Source of the DNA: JBEIUO01 sp964549785
Lineage (GTDB): Bacteria; Planctomycetota; Phycisphaerae; Phycisphaerales; UBA1924
DNA length: 21,470 nt
Direction: 5' to 3'
Assembly: GCA_964549785.1 (NCBI GenBank)
Contig: CAZJXA010000032.1
Span: 1-21,470 of the forward strand
Under the pieces are notes generated by a model. The model saw only the letters and a program-made list of their open reading frames with translations. It was not told where the DNA came from and did not search any database. This document shows positions 1 through 6,960 of the stretch, in pieces; position 1 is the first letter of the stretch, and every line of letters starts with the position of its first letter. The translations under genes and the position numbers were made by a program.

Positions 1-1373
1 CCCGAATTTTCTCCGCGCACGAGGGCGCCGCCGACGCCTACGCGGACGACGATTTCAACGGCGGCGTCGGGGCGTTCCGCTGGGTGTCGGGGACGTCCTT
101 CTCGACGCCGATTACCTCCGGCGTGGTGGCCCTGCTTCACCAGAACGCCGCCGCACGCGGGCACGCCCTTTCCACCGACCCGCGCGTGATGAAGGCGATC
201 GTGATGAACTCCGCCGAGAAGCGCGTGCGCGACTCAGCCGGGACACGCTGGCAGGACATCCCGAACCTCGGCGGCGGGGCCAGCCCTACCTCCAATGAAC
301 TGGGAACCGGCCAACTCGACGCCGTAGCCGCCCGGGACCAGCAGAACGCCGGTCGCCAACGCGCCACCAACCGCGGCCAGGCGTTGGGCGTCAACCCCAA
401 CGTACCGGTCGCCGGCTGGGACTTTGACAACGTCTCCCAGGGCGGTCAGGCCCAATCGAACGACTACGTCACCGACAAGAAACTCCGCAAGGGTTCCTAC
501 CTCACGTCCACGGTCGCGTGGAACCGCGACATCGCAATCGTTGAGAATGCCAACGGGACGCCCGACTGGGCCAACGCCGGAACCGCCTACGGCACGCTCG
601 ACAACCTCAACCTCGGAGTCGCCAAAGTCGCGGCCGTCGGCGGAGGGTTTGACGCTATCGCCAAATCTTCCATCAACGCGAACGGCACCACCGAGCACCT
701 GGTTTACAAGGTTGCCGAGAACGCCCGCTACGGACTGCGGATTTGGAAAGACAATGCGGACGCCGGTGCCCGCGACTACGGCGTCGCGTGGGCGGGTGTC
801 GCCGCCCCCGAATACATGGGCGAATACAACGGCTGCTTCTCCGCGGAAGACCACACGTACAACGACAACGGCTGGTATCCCTTGACCGGCGAGACGGCCA
901 CGACCGCGCAGAGCCCGTTCGTCACCGTGCCCCCGGGCGAAGACGCCCCCGACTCGGCGTGGGCCCTCCAACTGACCTCCGGCACCTCGCCCACCGCCTC
1001 GGCGGCCCAGAGCACCGTCACCCCGTTCGGCTTCTTCCAGATCGCATTCGACTACGGATTCCAGTTCAACGGCGGGATGTTGAAGGTCTTCCTGGGTACC
1101 GTCAACCTGCTGGAGTACGACAGCCTCGCGGGGGATGCCCTGGTTCCTGATGCCGCCAGCAACCTCAGCCAGTACGCCAACTACACGCTGCAGATCGGCG
1201 GGAATCCCGACTTCTTCGCGGCGCTCGGCAGCCCAAGCGCCGAAACCGAACTCCGCTTCGAGATGACCGGCGGCACCGCCTTCATCGACTGCGTCACCTA
1301 TATCCCCGCACCGTCTTCCGTCGCCATCCTCGCCCTCGCCGGGATGGCCGCGGCACGCCGCCGCAAGGCATGA
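1..1373 (+). CDS. Subtilisin-like (S8) secreted serine protease, C-terminal part, with sorting-type tail
   Basis: The reading frame is open to the left edge (first full codon at base 3), so the N-terminus, signal peptide and the Asp and His catalytic motifs lie outside. The motif GTSFSTP, encoded just after base 84, is the S8 family catalytic-serine signature (Gly-Thr-Ser-x-Ser/Ala-x-Pro), followed by the usual helix GVVALL. The GTG at 84 is an internal valine, not a start. After the peptidase end come about 200 residues of Asn/Asp/Gly-rich sequence and a beta-rich domain (about bases 950-1300) that could be a jelly-roll or adhesion module. The protein ends with IPAPSSVA, a hydrophobic stretch and ARRRKA, the Phycisphaerae form of a PEP-CTERM-like surface-sorting tail. 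I infer an exported or surface-anchored protease. Whether it is active cannot be judged without the missing part. Confidence 0.88.
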   Translation, partial: RIFSAHEGAADAYADDDFNGGVGAFRWVSGTSFSTPITSGVVALLHQNAAARGHALSTDPRVMKAIVMNSAEKRVRDSAGTRWQDIPNLGGGASPTSNELGTGQLDAVAARDQQNAGRQRATNRGQALGVNPNVPVAGWDFDNVSQGGQAQSNDYVTDKKLRKGSYLTSTVAWNRDIAIVENANGTPDWANAGTAYGTLDNLNLGVAKVAAVGGGFDAIAKSSINANGTTEHLVYKVAENARYGLRIWKDNADAGARDYGVAWAGVAAPEYMGEYNGCFSAEDHTYNDNGWYPLTGETATTAQSPFVTVPPGEDAPDSAWALQLTSGTSPTASAAQSTVTPFGFFQIAFDYGFQFNGGMLKVFLGTVNLLEYDSLAGDALVPDAASNLSQYANYTLQIGGNPDFFAALGSPSAETELRFEMTGGTAFIDCVTYIPAPSSVAILALAGMAAARRRKA

Positions 1374-1413
1374 GGGAACCGGCGCTGTGTACCCAGGTAT
1401 GAGTGCTCCTTCA

Positions 1414-1448
1414 GGGATGTCCGGTCGCGACCGCCGACCGGACGTCCC
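1414..1448 (+). terminator. Hairpin after the protease gene
   Basis: Bases 1414-1427 and 1435-1448 form a 14-bp inverted repeat with one G-T wobble and a 7-base loop, 40 bases after the stop codon at 1371-1373. No T-run follows on the plus strand, so it may act as a weak or factor-assisted terminator, or only protect the mRNA 3' end. The position between two convergent genes supports a terminator role. Confidence 0.5.
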
Positions 1449-1470
1449 TCGGACACACCGCCGGGAACAG

Positions 1471-1504
1471 AAAAGGACGGCCGCATGGTTCCATGCCGCC
1501 GTCC
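1471..1504 (-). terminator. Rho-independent terminator of the HDOD gene
   Basis: Bases 1475-1488 and 1491-1504 pair as a 14-bp stem with one mismatch and a 2-base loop. Read on the minus strand the stem is followed directly by TTTT (complement of 1471-1474). It lies about 60 bases past the stop codon of the minus-strand HDOD gene, as expected for an intrinsic terminator. Confidence 0.7.
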
Positions 1505-1565
1505 GGAGGGAGAAAGAGAGAGTTCATAAACGCCGCTGACCGAGGTCCACCCTTGCGGGCGCTCA

Positions 1566-2450
1566 TCATGTCAGCAGCGCGGTGAGGTCTTTGAGATTCG
1601 CGATCAGCGTGCTCCGCATCTCGTTGATCTTGGCGTCCGTCAGTTTCAGTTCATCCCGCACCGCGGCGTCCACCGTGGTGTTCACAAGGTCTTGCCGGAA
1701 ACCCTGCCCGGTATCCGCGGCCAACCGATCCGCGACGTAGATGATGCAGGTCAGCGTCCGATTCTCGGAAGCCAGTTCCATCGGCCGGTGGTGATACCCG
1801 GTCACGAGCGCGAAACTCTTGGGGAACTTCCACTTCTCGCACAGCCCGGACCCGAAGTCCTGATGCGTGGCCTGGAAGACCGCAAGTTCCGCCTCCAGCA
1901 TGTCGTTGGCGGGCACTCCCGCGGAATCCGCCCCGACCCGTCGGAAGACGTCGATCAACTTGTTCCGATCGAACTGCATCTCGACCATCAATCCGATGTC
2001 GTGGATAAGCCCGGCCAGGAAGGCCTCGTCAGAAAGGCCGAGTTTCAGCGTGTTTGCAACCATCTTGGCCGCCGCGGCCGTCACGTTGCTGTGCGTCCAG
2101 AGATCCTTGGCCGAGAAGTTTGTGGTCAGTTCACCGCCGCGGAACAACTTGGCGAGGCTGGCGGCGATCGCGATGTTCTTGACCGCGTTGAGCCCGAGCA
2201 TCACGATGGCCCGATTGATCGAACCGATCTGGCCCGGAAGGCCATAGAACGAGGAGTTCACGACTTTCAGGATGCGGCTGCAGAGGGCGGGGTCATTCGC
2301 GATGACTTTGTGCAGGTCTTGTGCGGTGGATTTGGGATCCTCCACGAGTTCGACGATCTTCATCGTGATCTCGGGCAGCGTCGCGATGTGGCTGATCTCG
2401 CGGATCGCGTTGGAAACCACCTGCTCGCGTTCTTGTGTCACCACGCCCAT
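1566..2450 (-). CDS. HDOD domain signalling protein
   Basis: This 294-residue protein is essentially a single HDOD (HD-related output) domain, about residues 15-220. Typical features are the opening ISHIATLPEITMKIVELVED, the NDPALCSRILKVVNSSFYG stretch (52-70), the INRAIVMLG turn (78-86), HD at 150-151 in LIHDIG, and the HH pair at 220-221. HDOD domains resemble HD-GYP phosphodiesterases but usually lack the full metal site, and they act in signalling, often around cyclic-di-nucleotide control or chemotaxis. No GGDEF, EAL or receiver domain is attached, so the partner is unknown. The ATG at 2450 is preceded on its strand by GGAGGGAG about 8 bases upstream, which fixes the start. It lies 108 bp downstream of neuC on the same strand, with no clear terminator between, so read-through from the neu genes is possible. 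It ends before a good terminator. Confidence 0.9.
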   Translation of the reverse strand: MGVVTQEREQVVSNAIREISHIATLPEITMKIVELVEDPKSTAQDLHKVIANDPALCSRILKVVNSSFYGLPGQIGSINRAIVMLGLNAVKNIAIAASLAKLFRGGELTTNFSAKDLWTHSNVTAAAAKMVANTLKLGLSDEAFLAGLIHDIGLMVEMQFDRNKLIDVFRRVGADSAGVPANDMLEAELAVFQATHQDFGSGLCEKWKFPKSFALVTGYHHRPMELASENRTLTCIIYVADRLAADTGQGFRQDLVNTTVDAAVRDELKLTDAKINEMRSTLIANLKDLTALLT

Positions 2451-2558
2451 GTCGTTAACTCCCTCCGGAAAGGTCGAATCGTCCGGTAGAGTCTCAATCG
2501 GCGGTTGCAGGGTCCGACTTTCGCGGGAACGAACGGTTCACAAATGCGTCCGCAGGTC

Positions 2559-3740
2559 TCAGTAGGTGTTGTGCTTCCGCCGCATCGACGGTTCCCCGGG
2601 GTCAAGCCGCGCGAGAACCGCGGCAATGCGCTCGCCCGAACGGCCGTCCCCATACGGGTGTTCCGAGGCAGGAGTGAGGCGGGCGGCGTCAATGGCTTTC
2701 CGCAACGCCGACTCGTCGCACGTCTCGATATGGACGACGGCCCCCGGCCTCTCTCGCCCGGCCTGGCGGCGTCCGATATCGACAACCGGCACGCCCAAGA
2801 CGGCCGCCTCGATCAATCCCGTCGAAGAGTTACCAATGAGAACGCCATTCGAGGCCGCCAGTCGTTTCAATAGGCCGACGAACCGTTCACGTGGCAGGTG
2901 ATCAACTGTTCGTCCGCCCCACTCTGATAGCGCCTTCGTGATCCCCGTGCGACCCGGATCGTGATTCGGGGCGAGCGCGAGAACGCCCGTCGTCCCGAGC
3001 GCGGCGAGCACGCGGGCGGAATCGGCTTCTTCGAGTTCCGCACTTCGTCCGATGGGGTGCATCAGGAACACGAAGTTGGGTGAGCCGACCGACTCAAAGT
3101 CGGCATCCGGAAGTACCGGAATATGCGCAAGCCCGTCCACCGCCGGGCTTCCGACTTCGACAACACGGTCCGGACGCTCGCCCATTCGGAGAAGACGATC
3201 CGCGGACTGAGCCGTAGCGGGAAAGTGCAGGTGGGCCAGTTTGGTAATGGCGTGCCGCATAGCCTCGTCGGCGACGCCCTCGGCCCGGTCACCGCCGTGG
3301 ACGTGGGCGAGCGCGAACCCGCCGATCGACGCCGCCGTCGCGGCGGCGAAGGCCTCGATCCGGTCGCCGAGCACGACCACCCAGTCGGGTCGGAGTTTCT
3401 GGAATGAACGACCGAAGCGGGCGATGCCGCGGGAAACGGATTCGACGTCCTCGTCGCGACCGGTCTTGCCGGCGATCTGCATCGGGACGATGTCCGCGAT
3501 CTTGAAACTTTTCTTGACGTCGCGGAACGTCTCGGCGGGGAGGATGAGGTGCGACCCTGCGGCGATCACGGCGAGTTCGAGCGTTCCTTGCCGGTGGATC
3601 GCGGTCATCACCGGGCTGAGAAGGCCAAAGTCGGCGCGGCTGCCGGTGACAACGGCAACCCGCCGGGTCCCGCCTTCCGTGAGAGGCTCGCCGGAGGATG
3701 GGCGGATCGATGGTTCGTTATCCCAGCCGTCGCCGATCAT
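2559..3740 (-). CDS. neuC: UDP-N-acetylglucosamine 2-epimerase (hydrolysing), NeuC/LegG type
   Basis: From the ATG at 3740 the protein has 393 residues, normal for this family. Seen motifs are VVTGSRADFG (30-39), GDR (125-127), HVHGGDRAEG with the following DEAMRHAITKLAHLHF (147-173), and near residues 310-340 GNSSTGLIEA with IGRRQAGRERP. These are hallmarks of the hydrolysing epimerases, which release UDP and form ManNAc from UDP-GlcNAc (NeuC) or the 2,4-diacetamido sugar of the legionaminate route (LegG). The frame is open further upstream, to 3863, but that extension would overlap neuB and lacks family similarity. No strong ribosome site precedes 3740, so the start is moderately sure. It follows neuB on the same strand, and the two catalyse consecutive steps of nonulosonic acid synthesis. 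The exact substrate cannot be told from sequence alone. Confidence 0.9.
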   Translation of the reverse strand: MIGDGWDNEPSIRPSSGEPLTEGGTRRVAVVTGSRADFGLLSPVMTAIHRQGTLELAVIAAGSHLILPAETFRDVKKSFKIADIVPMQIAGKTGRDEDVESVSRGIARFGRSFQKLRPDWVVVLGDRIEAFAAATAASIGGFALAHVHGGDRAEGVADEAMRHAITKLAHLHFPATAQSADRLLRMGERPDRVVEVGSPAVDGLAHIPVLPDADFESVGSPNFVFLMHPIGRSAELEEADSARVLAALGTTGVLALAPNHDPGRTGITKALSEWGGRTVDHLPRERFVGLLKRLAASNGVLIGNSSTGLIEAAVLGVPVVDIGRRQAGRERPGAVVHIETCDESALRKAIDAARLTPASEHPYGDGRSGERIAAVLARLDPGEPSMRRKHNTY

Positions 3741-3769
3741 TTTGAACGCCGGAAAAAGAAAGACGGGAA

Positions 3770-3793
3770 TTGAACACAGAGACACAGAAAAGG
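3770..3793. repeat. Short ACACAGAG-type tandem repeat between neuB and neuC
   Basis: The stretch ACACAGAGACACAGA at 3774-3788 is two copies of an 8-base unit, in the spacer between neuB (stop at 3814) and neuC (start at 3740). From memory, similar cacagagacacag strings recur as dispersed intergenic repeats in environmental bacterial genomes, including planctomycetes. I could not check this. The purine-rich strand bias differs from the surrounding coding DNA. Confidence 0.4.
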
Positions 3794-3813
3794 CAGGCAG
3801 CCGGACTGAGGAC

Positions 3814-5007
3814 TTAAGACCGCATTTGTTCGAGATCGTCGGGGCTGAGAGGGCTGTCGGCAACTACGGCGCGGGCGAGCGTGCGGTTGAGCGTCGTTTC
3901 GAGTTCGTAGGGCGGGATTCCGGTACCCGGGCGTTTGATAGTGAGGTCGGCGCAGGTGAGGGTGTGACCTCCCGGAAGGTCGCGGGTTGTCGTCAGAGAT
4001 TGGCGTGAGACCGTTCGGACGTCTTGCTCGATGGGGAGTACGCGTTTGACCAGTTCTCCCACCACGGCCGGAGCCAAGAGCTTCGAACGCCACAAAAATT
4101 CACGGGCCTCGGCACGTTCCGCGTTCTCTTCGTCGGGAATCGCGCGGATGGCGTTCCGGGCGGCCGCGATTTTGGCGGGATCGCGGAGTTCCGCGCGGTG
4201 TTCCCATATCCCTTGCGCCCGCTTGGAAGCGGCGACGTAGTTTCTGAACATCACGGGTGTGAGCGACGCGGAATGATCTGGGCCTTTCGCGTTCCGGTCA
4301 TACGTCAGGTGTTTTTCAAGGATGCAGGCTCCCCACGCCACCGCGTGTGGGCCCGCCCCCTCTCCCTGCGTGTGATCGCTGTAACCGACCGGGCCATCAA
4401 AGACATCGACGATGGCACGGATGCCGCCGATCTCGCTTCGGCCTTCCTCGGTCGGGTACGCACTTACGCACTGCAACACCGCCAGCCGGTCGTACATTGG
4501 CTTCATCCACCCCAACATCCGGTTCACCTCGTCGAGCGTGCTCGCACCCGTGCTCACGATCAGCGGCTTGCCGGTCGCGGCCAGGGCATCCAAGAGCGGC
4601 TTGTTGATGATGTCGGGGCTCGCCGTCTTGTACGCGTCCCACGGCAGCCGCTCCGCCTCGCTCACGAGTTCCACGCTGAAGACGCTCACGATCGCGTGGA
4701 GGCCCAACTCGTGGGCCAGCGTCACGCAAGGGGCCATCTGGTCGATCGTCAACTCCAGTCGGCGCAGCATCGCGATTGGGTCGGCTTCGCCCGCGGCCTT
4801 CTGGTAGGCCGCGAGTTTCGCGGCGCTGCTCATCAGCCGGTCGGCCTCGAAAAGTTGAAACTTCACGGCATCGGCGCCGGCCTCGTTGGCCAGTCGCACC
4901 AGCTCATTCGCCCGTTCGGGCGAGCCGTCGTGGTTCACTCCGATCTCGGCGATGATGTACACCGGGTGCTCAACGCCGATCGGTCGCTGGGCGATGGTGA
5001 ACGGCAT
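3814..5007 (-). CDS. neuB: N-acetylneuraminate / legionaminate synthase (NeuB family) with SAF domain
   Basis: The protein condenses phosphoenolpyruvate with a ManNAc-type sugar to make a nonulosonic (sialic-like) acid in the cytoplasm. From the ATG at 5007 it has 397 residues. The TIM-barrel domain shows IIAEIGVNHDGSPERA near the start, DAVKFQLFEADRLMS, KTASPDIINKPLL, PLIVSTGAS, VSAYPTEEG, GYSDHTQGEG and ILEKHLTYDR with GPDHSASLTP. These match the NeuB family, including the metal and substrate residues in the NH, SDHT and EKH motifs. A C-terminal SAF (antifreeze-like) domain follows at about residue 335, ending near IKRPGTGIPPYEL. An upstream in-frame GTG at 5058 would add 17 Ser/Pro-rich residues unlike the family, so I chose 5007. 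No CMP-sialate synthetase (neuA) is in the window, so the pathway must be completed elsewhere. Confidence 0.92.
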   Translation of the reverse strand: MPFTIAQRPIGVEHPVYIIAEIGVNHDGSPERANELVRLANEAGADAVKFQLFEADRLMSSAAKLAAYQKAAGEADPIAMLRRLELTIDQMAPCVTLAHELGLHAIVSVFSVELVSEAERLPWDAYKTASPDIINKPLLDALAATGKPLIVSTGASTLDEVNRMLGWMKPMYDRLAVLQCVSAYPTEEGRSEIGGIRAIVDVFDGPVGYSDHTQGEGAGPHAVAWGACILEKHLTYDRNAKGPDHSASLTPVMFRNYVAASKRAQGIWEHRAELRDPAKIAAARNAIRAIPDEENAERAEAREFLWRSKLLAPAVVGELVKRVLPIEQDVRTVSRQSLTTTRDLPGGHTLTCADLTIKRPGTGIPPYELETTLNRTLARAVVADSPLSPDDLEQMRS

Positions 5008-5061
5008 GGATTGCGGCGGAGTGTCCGGGTGCGATGGGGACAAGGGGAGACGACGCACCCT

Positions 5062-5424
5062 TCAATCAGCGGGTTCGATGCTGACGGTGAGTTTCTTGGT
5101 CCGGAACTGTTCCTGGTACAACTCGGCCCGCTCGCGGTGGGTCACAAGCAGCAGCGAAACGCCGGTTTCATGCGCCTCCAACATGGCCTCGACGGCCCGC
5201 TCAAAGCGGAGCGGGGTCAATTCGATGATCGCCGCCACGACGTCGTCCATCACCGGTTCGTCGGCGTTGTGGAGCAGCACGCGGAACGGTGGGAGTTGCT
5301 CGACTTTCGGCGGAGCCGATTGGCTCTGACGGGTCGGAGCGACGGCCACGCCGGCGGCTTCAGCGGGGGCTTGCACAGGGTTTTGTACGGGCTGCGAGGC
5401 GGCAGGCTCATGACGGCTGGGCAT
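5062..5424 (-). CDS. clpS: ClpS-family adaptor (N-end rule recognition) with disordered N-terminus
   Basis: This 120-residue protein has a Pro/Ala/Gln-rich, probably disordered first 45 residues, followed by a ClpS fold from PPFRVLLHN to the end. ClpS delivers proteins with N-degrons to the ClpAP (or ClpCP) protease. Aligned by eye to E. coli ClpS, the degron-pocket residues Asn34, Asp36, Met40 and His66 correspond to N53, D55, M59 and H85 here. The neighbouring Asp35 is replaced by A54, and the usual Tyr-Thr-Pro after it is Glu-Pro-Val. Overall identity to the classical family is low, so this is a divergent member. It is followed by neuB after 54 bp, perhaps in one transcript. It starts only 50 bp from the divergently transcribed ruvX. 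No clpA or clpC is near. Confidence 0.8.
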   Translation of the reverse strand: MPSRHEPAASQPVQNPVQAPAEAAGVAVAPTRQSQSAPPKVEQLPPFRVLLHNADEPVMDDVVAAIIELTPLRFERAVEAMLEAHETGVSLLLVTHRERAELYQEQFRTKKLTVSIEPAD

Positions 5425-5474
5425 GACCGGATGATACGCCCGCCGGGCACGGTTTCCGTACGATTGCAGGCACC

Positions 5475-5930
5475 ATGCGGTACCTCGCCATCGACCTCGG
5501 AAACAAACGTACAGGGTTCGCTTTGGGCGACTCCATCACCCGGGTGGTGACGCCGGTGGCTGTCGTCGAGGTCGGTAAATCGGAGAATAGCGGAAAATCG
5601 CTCGTCCGCGCGGTCATCGCCACCATCGCCGCCCACTTGGGCCCTCCGTCCGCCGGAGTCGCCCTGGTGATTGGCCTCCCGCTCAATATGGACGGCTCGG
5701 AGGGGCCGGCCTCCAAGGGCGTCCGGGCGTTCGCATCGGAGATCACTGCAATCGCCCCGTACACGGTGCATTTTCAGGACGAACGCCTGACAACGGTGGA
5801 AGCCGACTGGTCGATGGCACGATCGGGCTTGTCTCGGGGACAGAAGAAGGCTCGGCGTGATGCGTTGGCGGCGGCCGCGATCCTCAGGGATTTCTTGGCG
5901 ACTTCGGTCGCACACCCCGCATCCGACTAG
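5475..5930 (+). CDS. ruvX: RuvX/YqgF-family RNase H-fold nuclease
   Basis: The 151-residue protein is the normal size for YqgF/RuvX, a putative Holliday-junction resolvase and pre-16S rRNA processing nuclease. It opens with AIDLGNKRTGFALGD (5-19), carrying the first catalytic Asp (D7). It continues with VIGLPLNMDGSEG (65-77), DERLTT with E103, and RRDALAAAAIL with D129 near the end. All three acidic positions expected of the RNase H-like fold are present. The start is the ATG at 5475, at the very beginning of the conserved domain; the upstream ribosome site is weak. The gene is divergent from clpS with a 50-bp gap, and is followed after 58 bp by the LolA-like gene. Confidence 0.93.
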   Translation: MRYLAIDLGNKRTGFALGDSITRVVTPVAVVEVGKSENSGKSLVRAVIATIAAHLGPPSAGVALVIGLPLNMDGSEGPASKGVRAFASEITAIAPYTVHFQDERLTTVEADWSMARSGLSRGQKKARRDALAAAAILRDFLATSVAHPASD

Positions 5931-5988
5931 GGGAACATAGCGGGCTTCGCTCCGTCTAACGTTCAGAGCGAATCTTTGGAGTGAAAGA

Positions 5989-6960
5989 ATGATTTTTTCG
6001 ACGTTAACCTTGGTGTTCTCCGTGTTCGTTTCGGCGGGCTCGGCCGCGAAGGTGGCACAGCCGGAGCAGCCAGCGGTGCAACCCGCCGAGACGGGGCCGG
6101 CTTCACCGATGGAAATCCACGTCACCCCCAGCGGCGGCGCGGAAAAAGGGTCGGCGATGGAGATCAACGTCAAGAAGGCTGCTCCCGCGCGTCCGTCGGG
6201 CGAAATACTCACCGCGGACGATCTGTTAGGGGCGCTCGAGGCCGCCGATGCCAACGTCAACACGATGACGGCCGACCTCGTGTACGACAAGACCTTCGAT
6301 ATCGCGGGTGATCGGCAGATCCGATGGGGCAAGTTGTCGTTCACCGACGATCACGCGACGGAGAAACGGGGCCGCAAGTTCGCGATCGTTTTCGACCGCC
6401 TGCGTGTCGGCGATCGGCTGGAGAAAGAAGAGAAGCAGTACATTTTTGACGGCCGCTGGCTGGTCGAGCGGCTTCCGGGCTCGCGGCAATTTATCAAAAC
6501 TGAGGTCGTTCGCGAGGGCGATTCATTCGATCCCTTGAAAATCGGCGAGGGGCCGATGCCGATCCCGATCGGCCAGAAGCGCGACGAAACCTTGGCCCGC
6601 TTCGATGCGGAGTTGCTGAAAGCCGGCGACGGGATCGAGGCCGAAACCGAGGCCGAGACCGCCGCCCTCGTCGATCACACCGCGGGTACGTTTCAATTGA
6701 AACTCGTTCCCAAAGCCGGCACCGAAGAGTCGAAAGATTTCCGAGAGATCCGGCTGTGGTACCGCAAGGGCGACGCCGCCCAGGCCGCGGCGTTTCTGCC
6801 GGTGATGGCCCGAACCGTGAACCGCGCGGGCGACATTTCGCTGGTGCGTTTGAACAAGGTCGCTCTCAACGGGAAGGTTGAAACGTCGATCATGGACACT
6901 TCCGTGCCGGGCGAGGGTTGGAAGACCGATGTTCGGCGCATCCGCGGTGCGCCCAGATAG
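5989..6960 (+). CDS. Exported LolA-like lipoprotein-carrier-fold protein
   Basis: The 323-residue protein starts with a signal peptide (hydrophobic residues 2-20, cleavage likely after AGSAA or AKVA). A Pro/Glu/Gln-rich linker to about residue 70 follows. The rest resembles LolA/LolB-type half-barrels: an ADDLLGALEAADANVNTMTADL helix, then beta-strand-rich sequence with a KRGRKFAIVFDRLRVG strand and KQYIFDGRWLVERLPG, typical of LolA-like proteins in Planctomycetota. Such proteins bind lipids or lipoprotein acyl chains in the periplasm; the ligand here is unknown. The ATG is preceded by GGAG with 7-base spacing (5978-5981), which supports the start. A large exported peptidase gene follows at once, so the two may work together in the envelope. 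The identification rests on fold-type pattern, not on a diagnostic motif. Confidence 0.78.
   Translation: MIFSTLTLVFSVFVSAGSAAKVAQPEQPAVQPAETGPASPMEIHVTPSGGAEKGSAMEINVKKAAPARPSGEILTADDLLGALEAADANVNTMTADLVYDKTFDIAGDRQIRWGKLSFTDDHATEKRGRKFAIVFDRLRVGDRLEKEEKQYIFDGRWLVERLPGSRQFIKTEVVREGDSFDPLKIGEGPMPIPIGQKRDETLARFDAELLKAGDGIEAETEAETAALVDHTAGTFQLKLVPKAGTEESKDFREIRLWYRKGDAAQAAAFLPVMARTVNRAGDISLVRLNKVALNGKVETSIMDTSVPGEGWKTDVRRIRGAPR

Noticed and set aside
3741..3863. Longer neuC start upstream to 3863
   Set aside because: It overlaps the end of neuB, covers the ACACAGAG repeat and adds 41 residues with no family similarity.
4024..5550. 508-codon open frame on the plus strand, opposite neuB and clpS
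   Set aside because: It is antisense to two well-recognised genes; the composition (Arg, His, Gly-rich) is that of a GC-rich shadow frame, and no family motif is visible.
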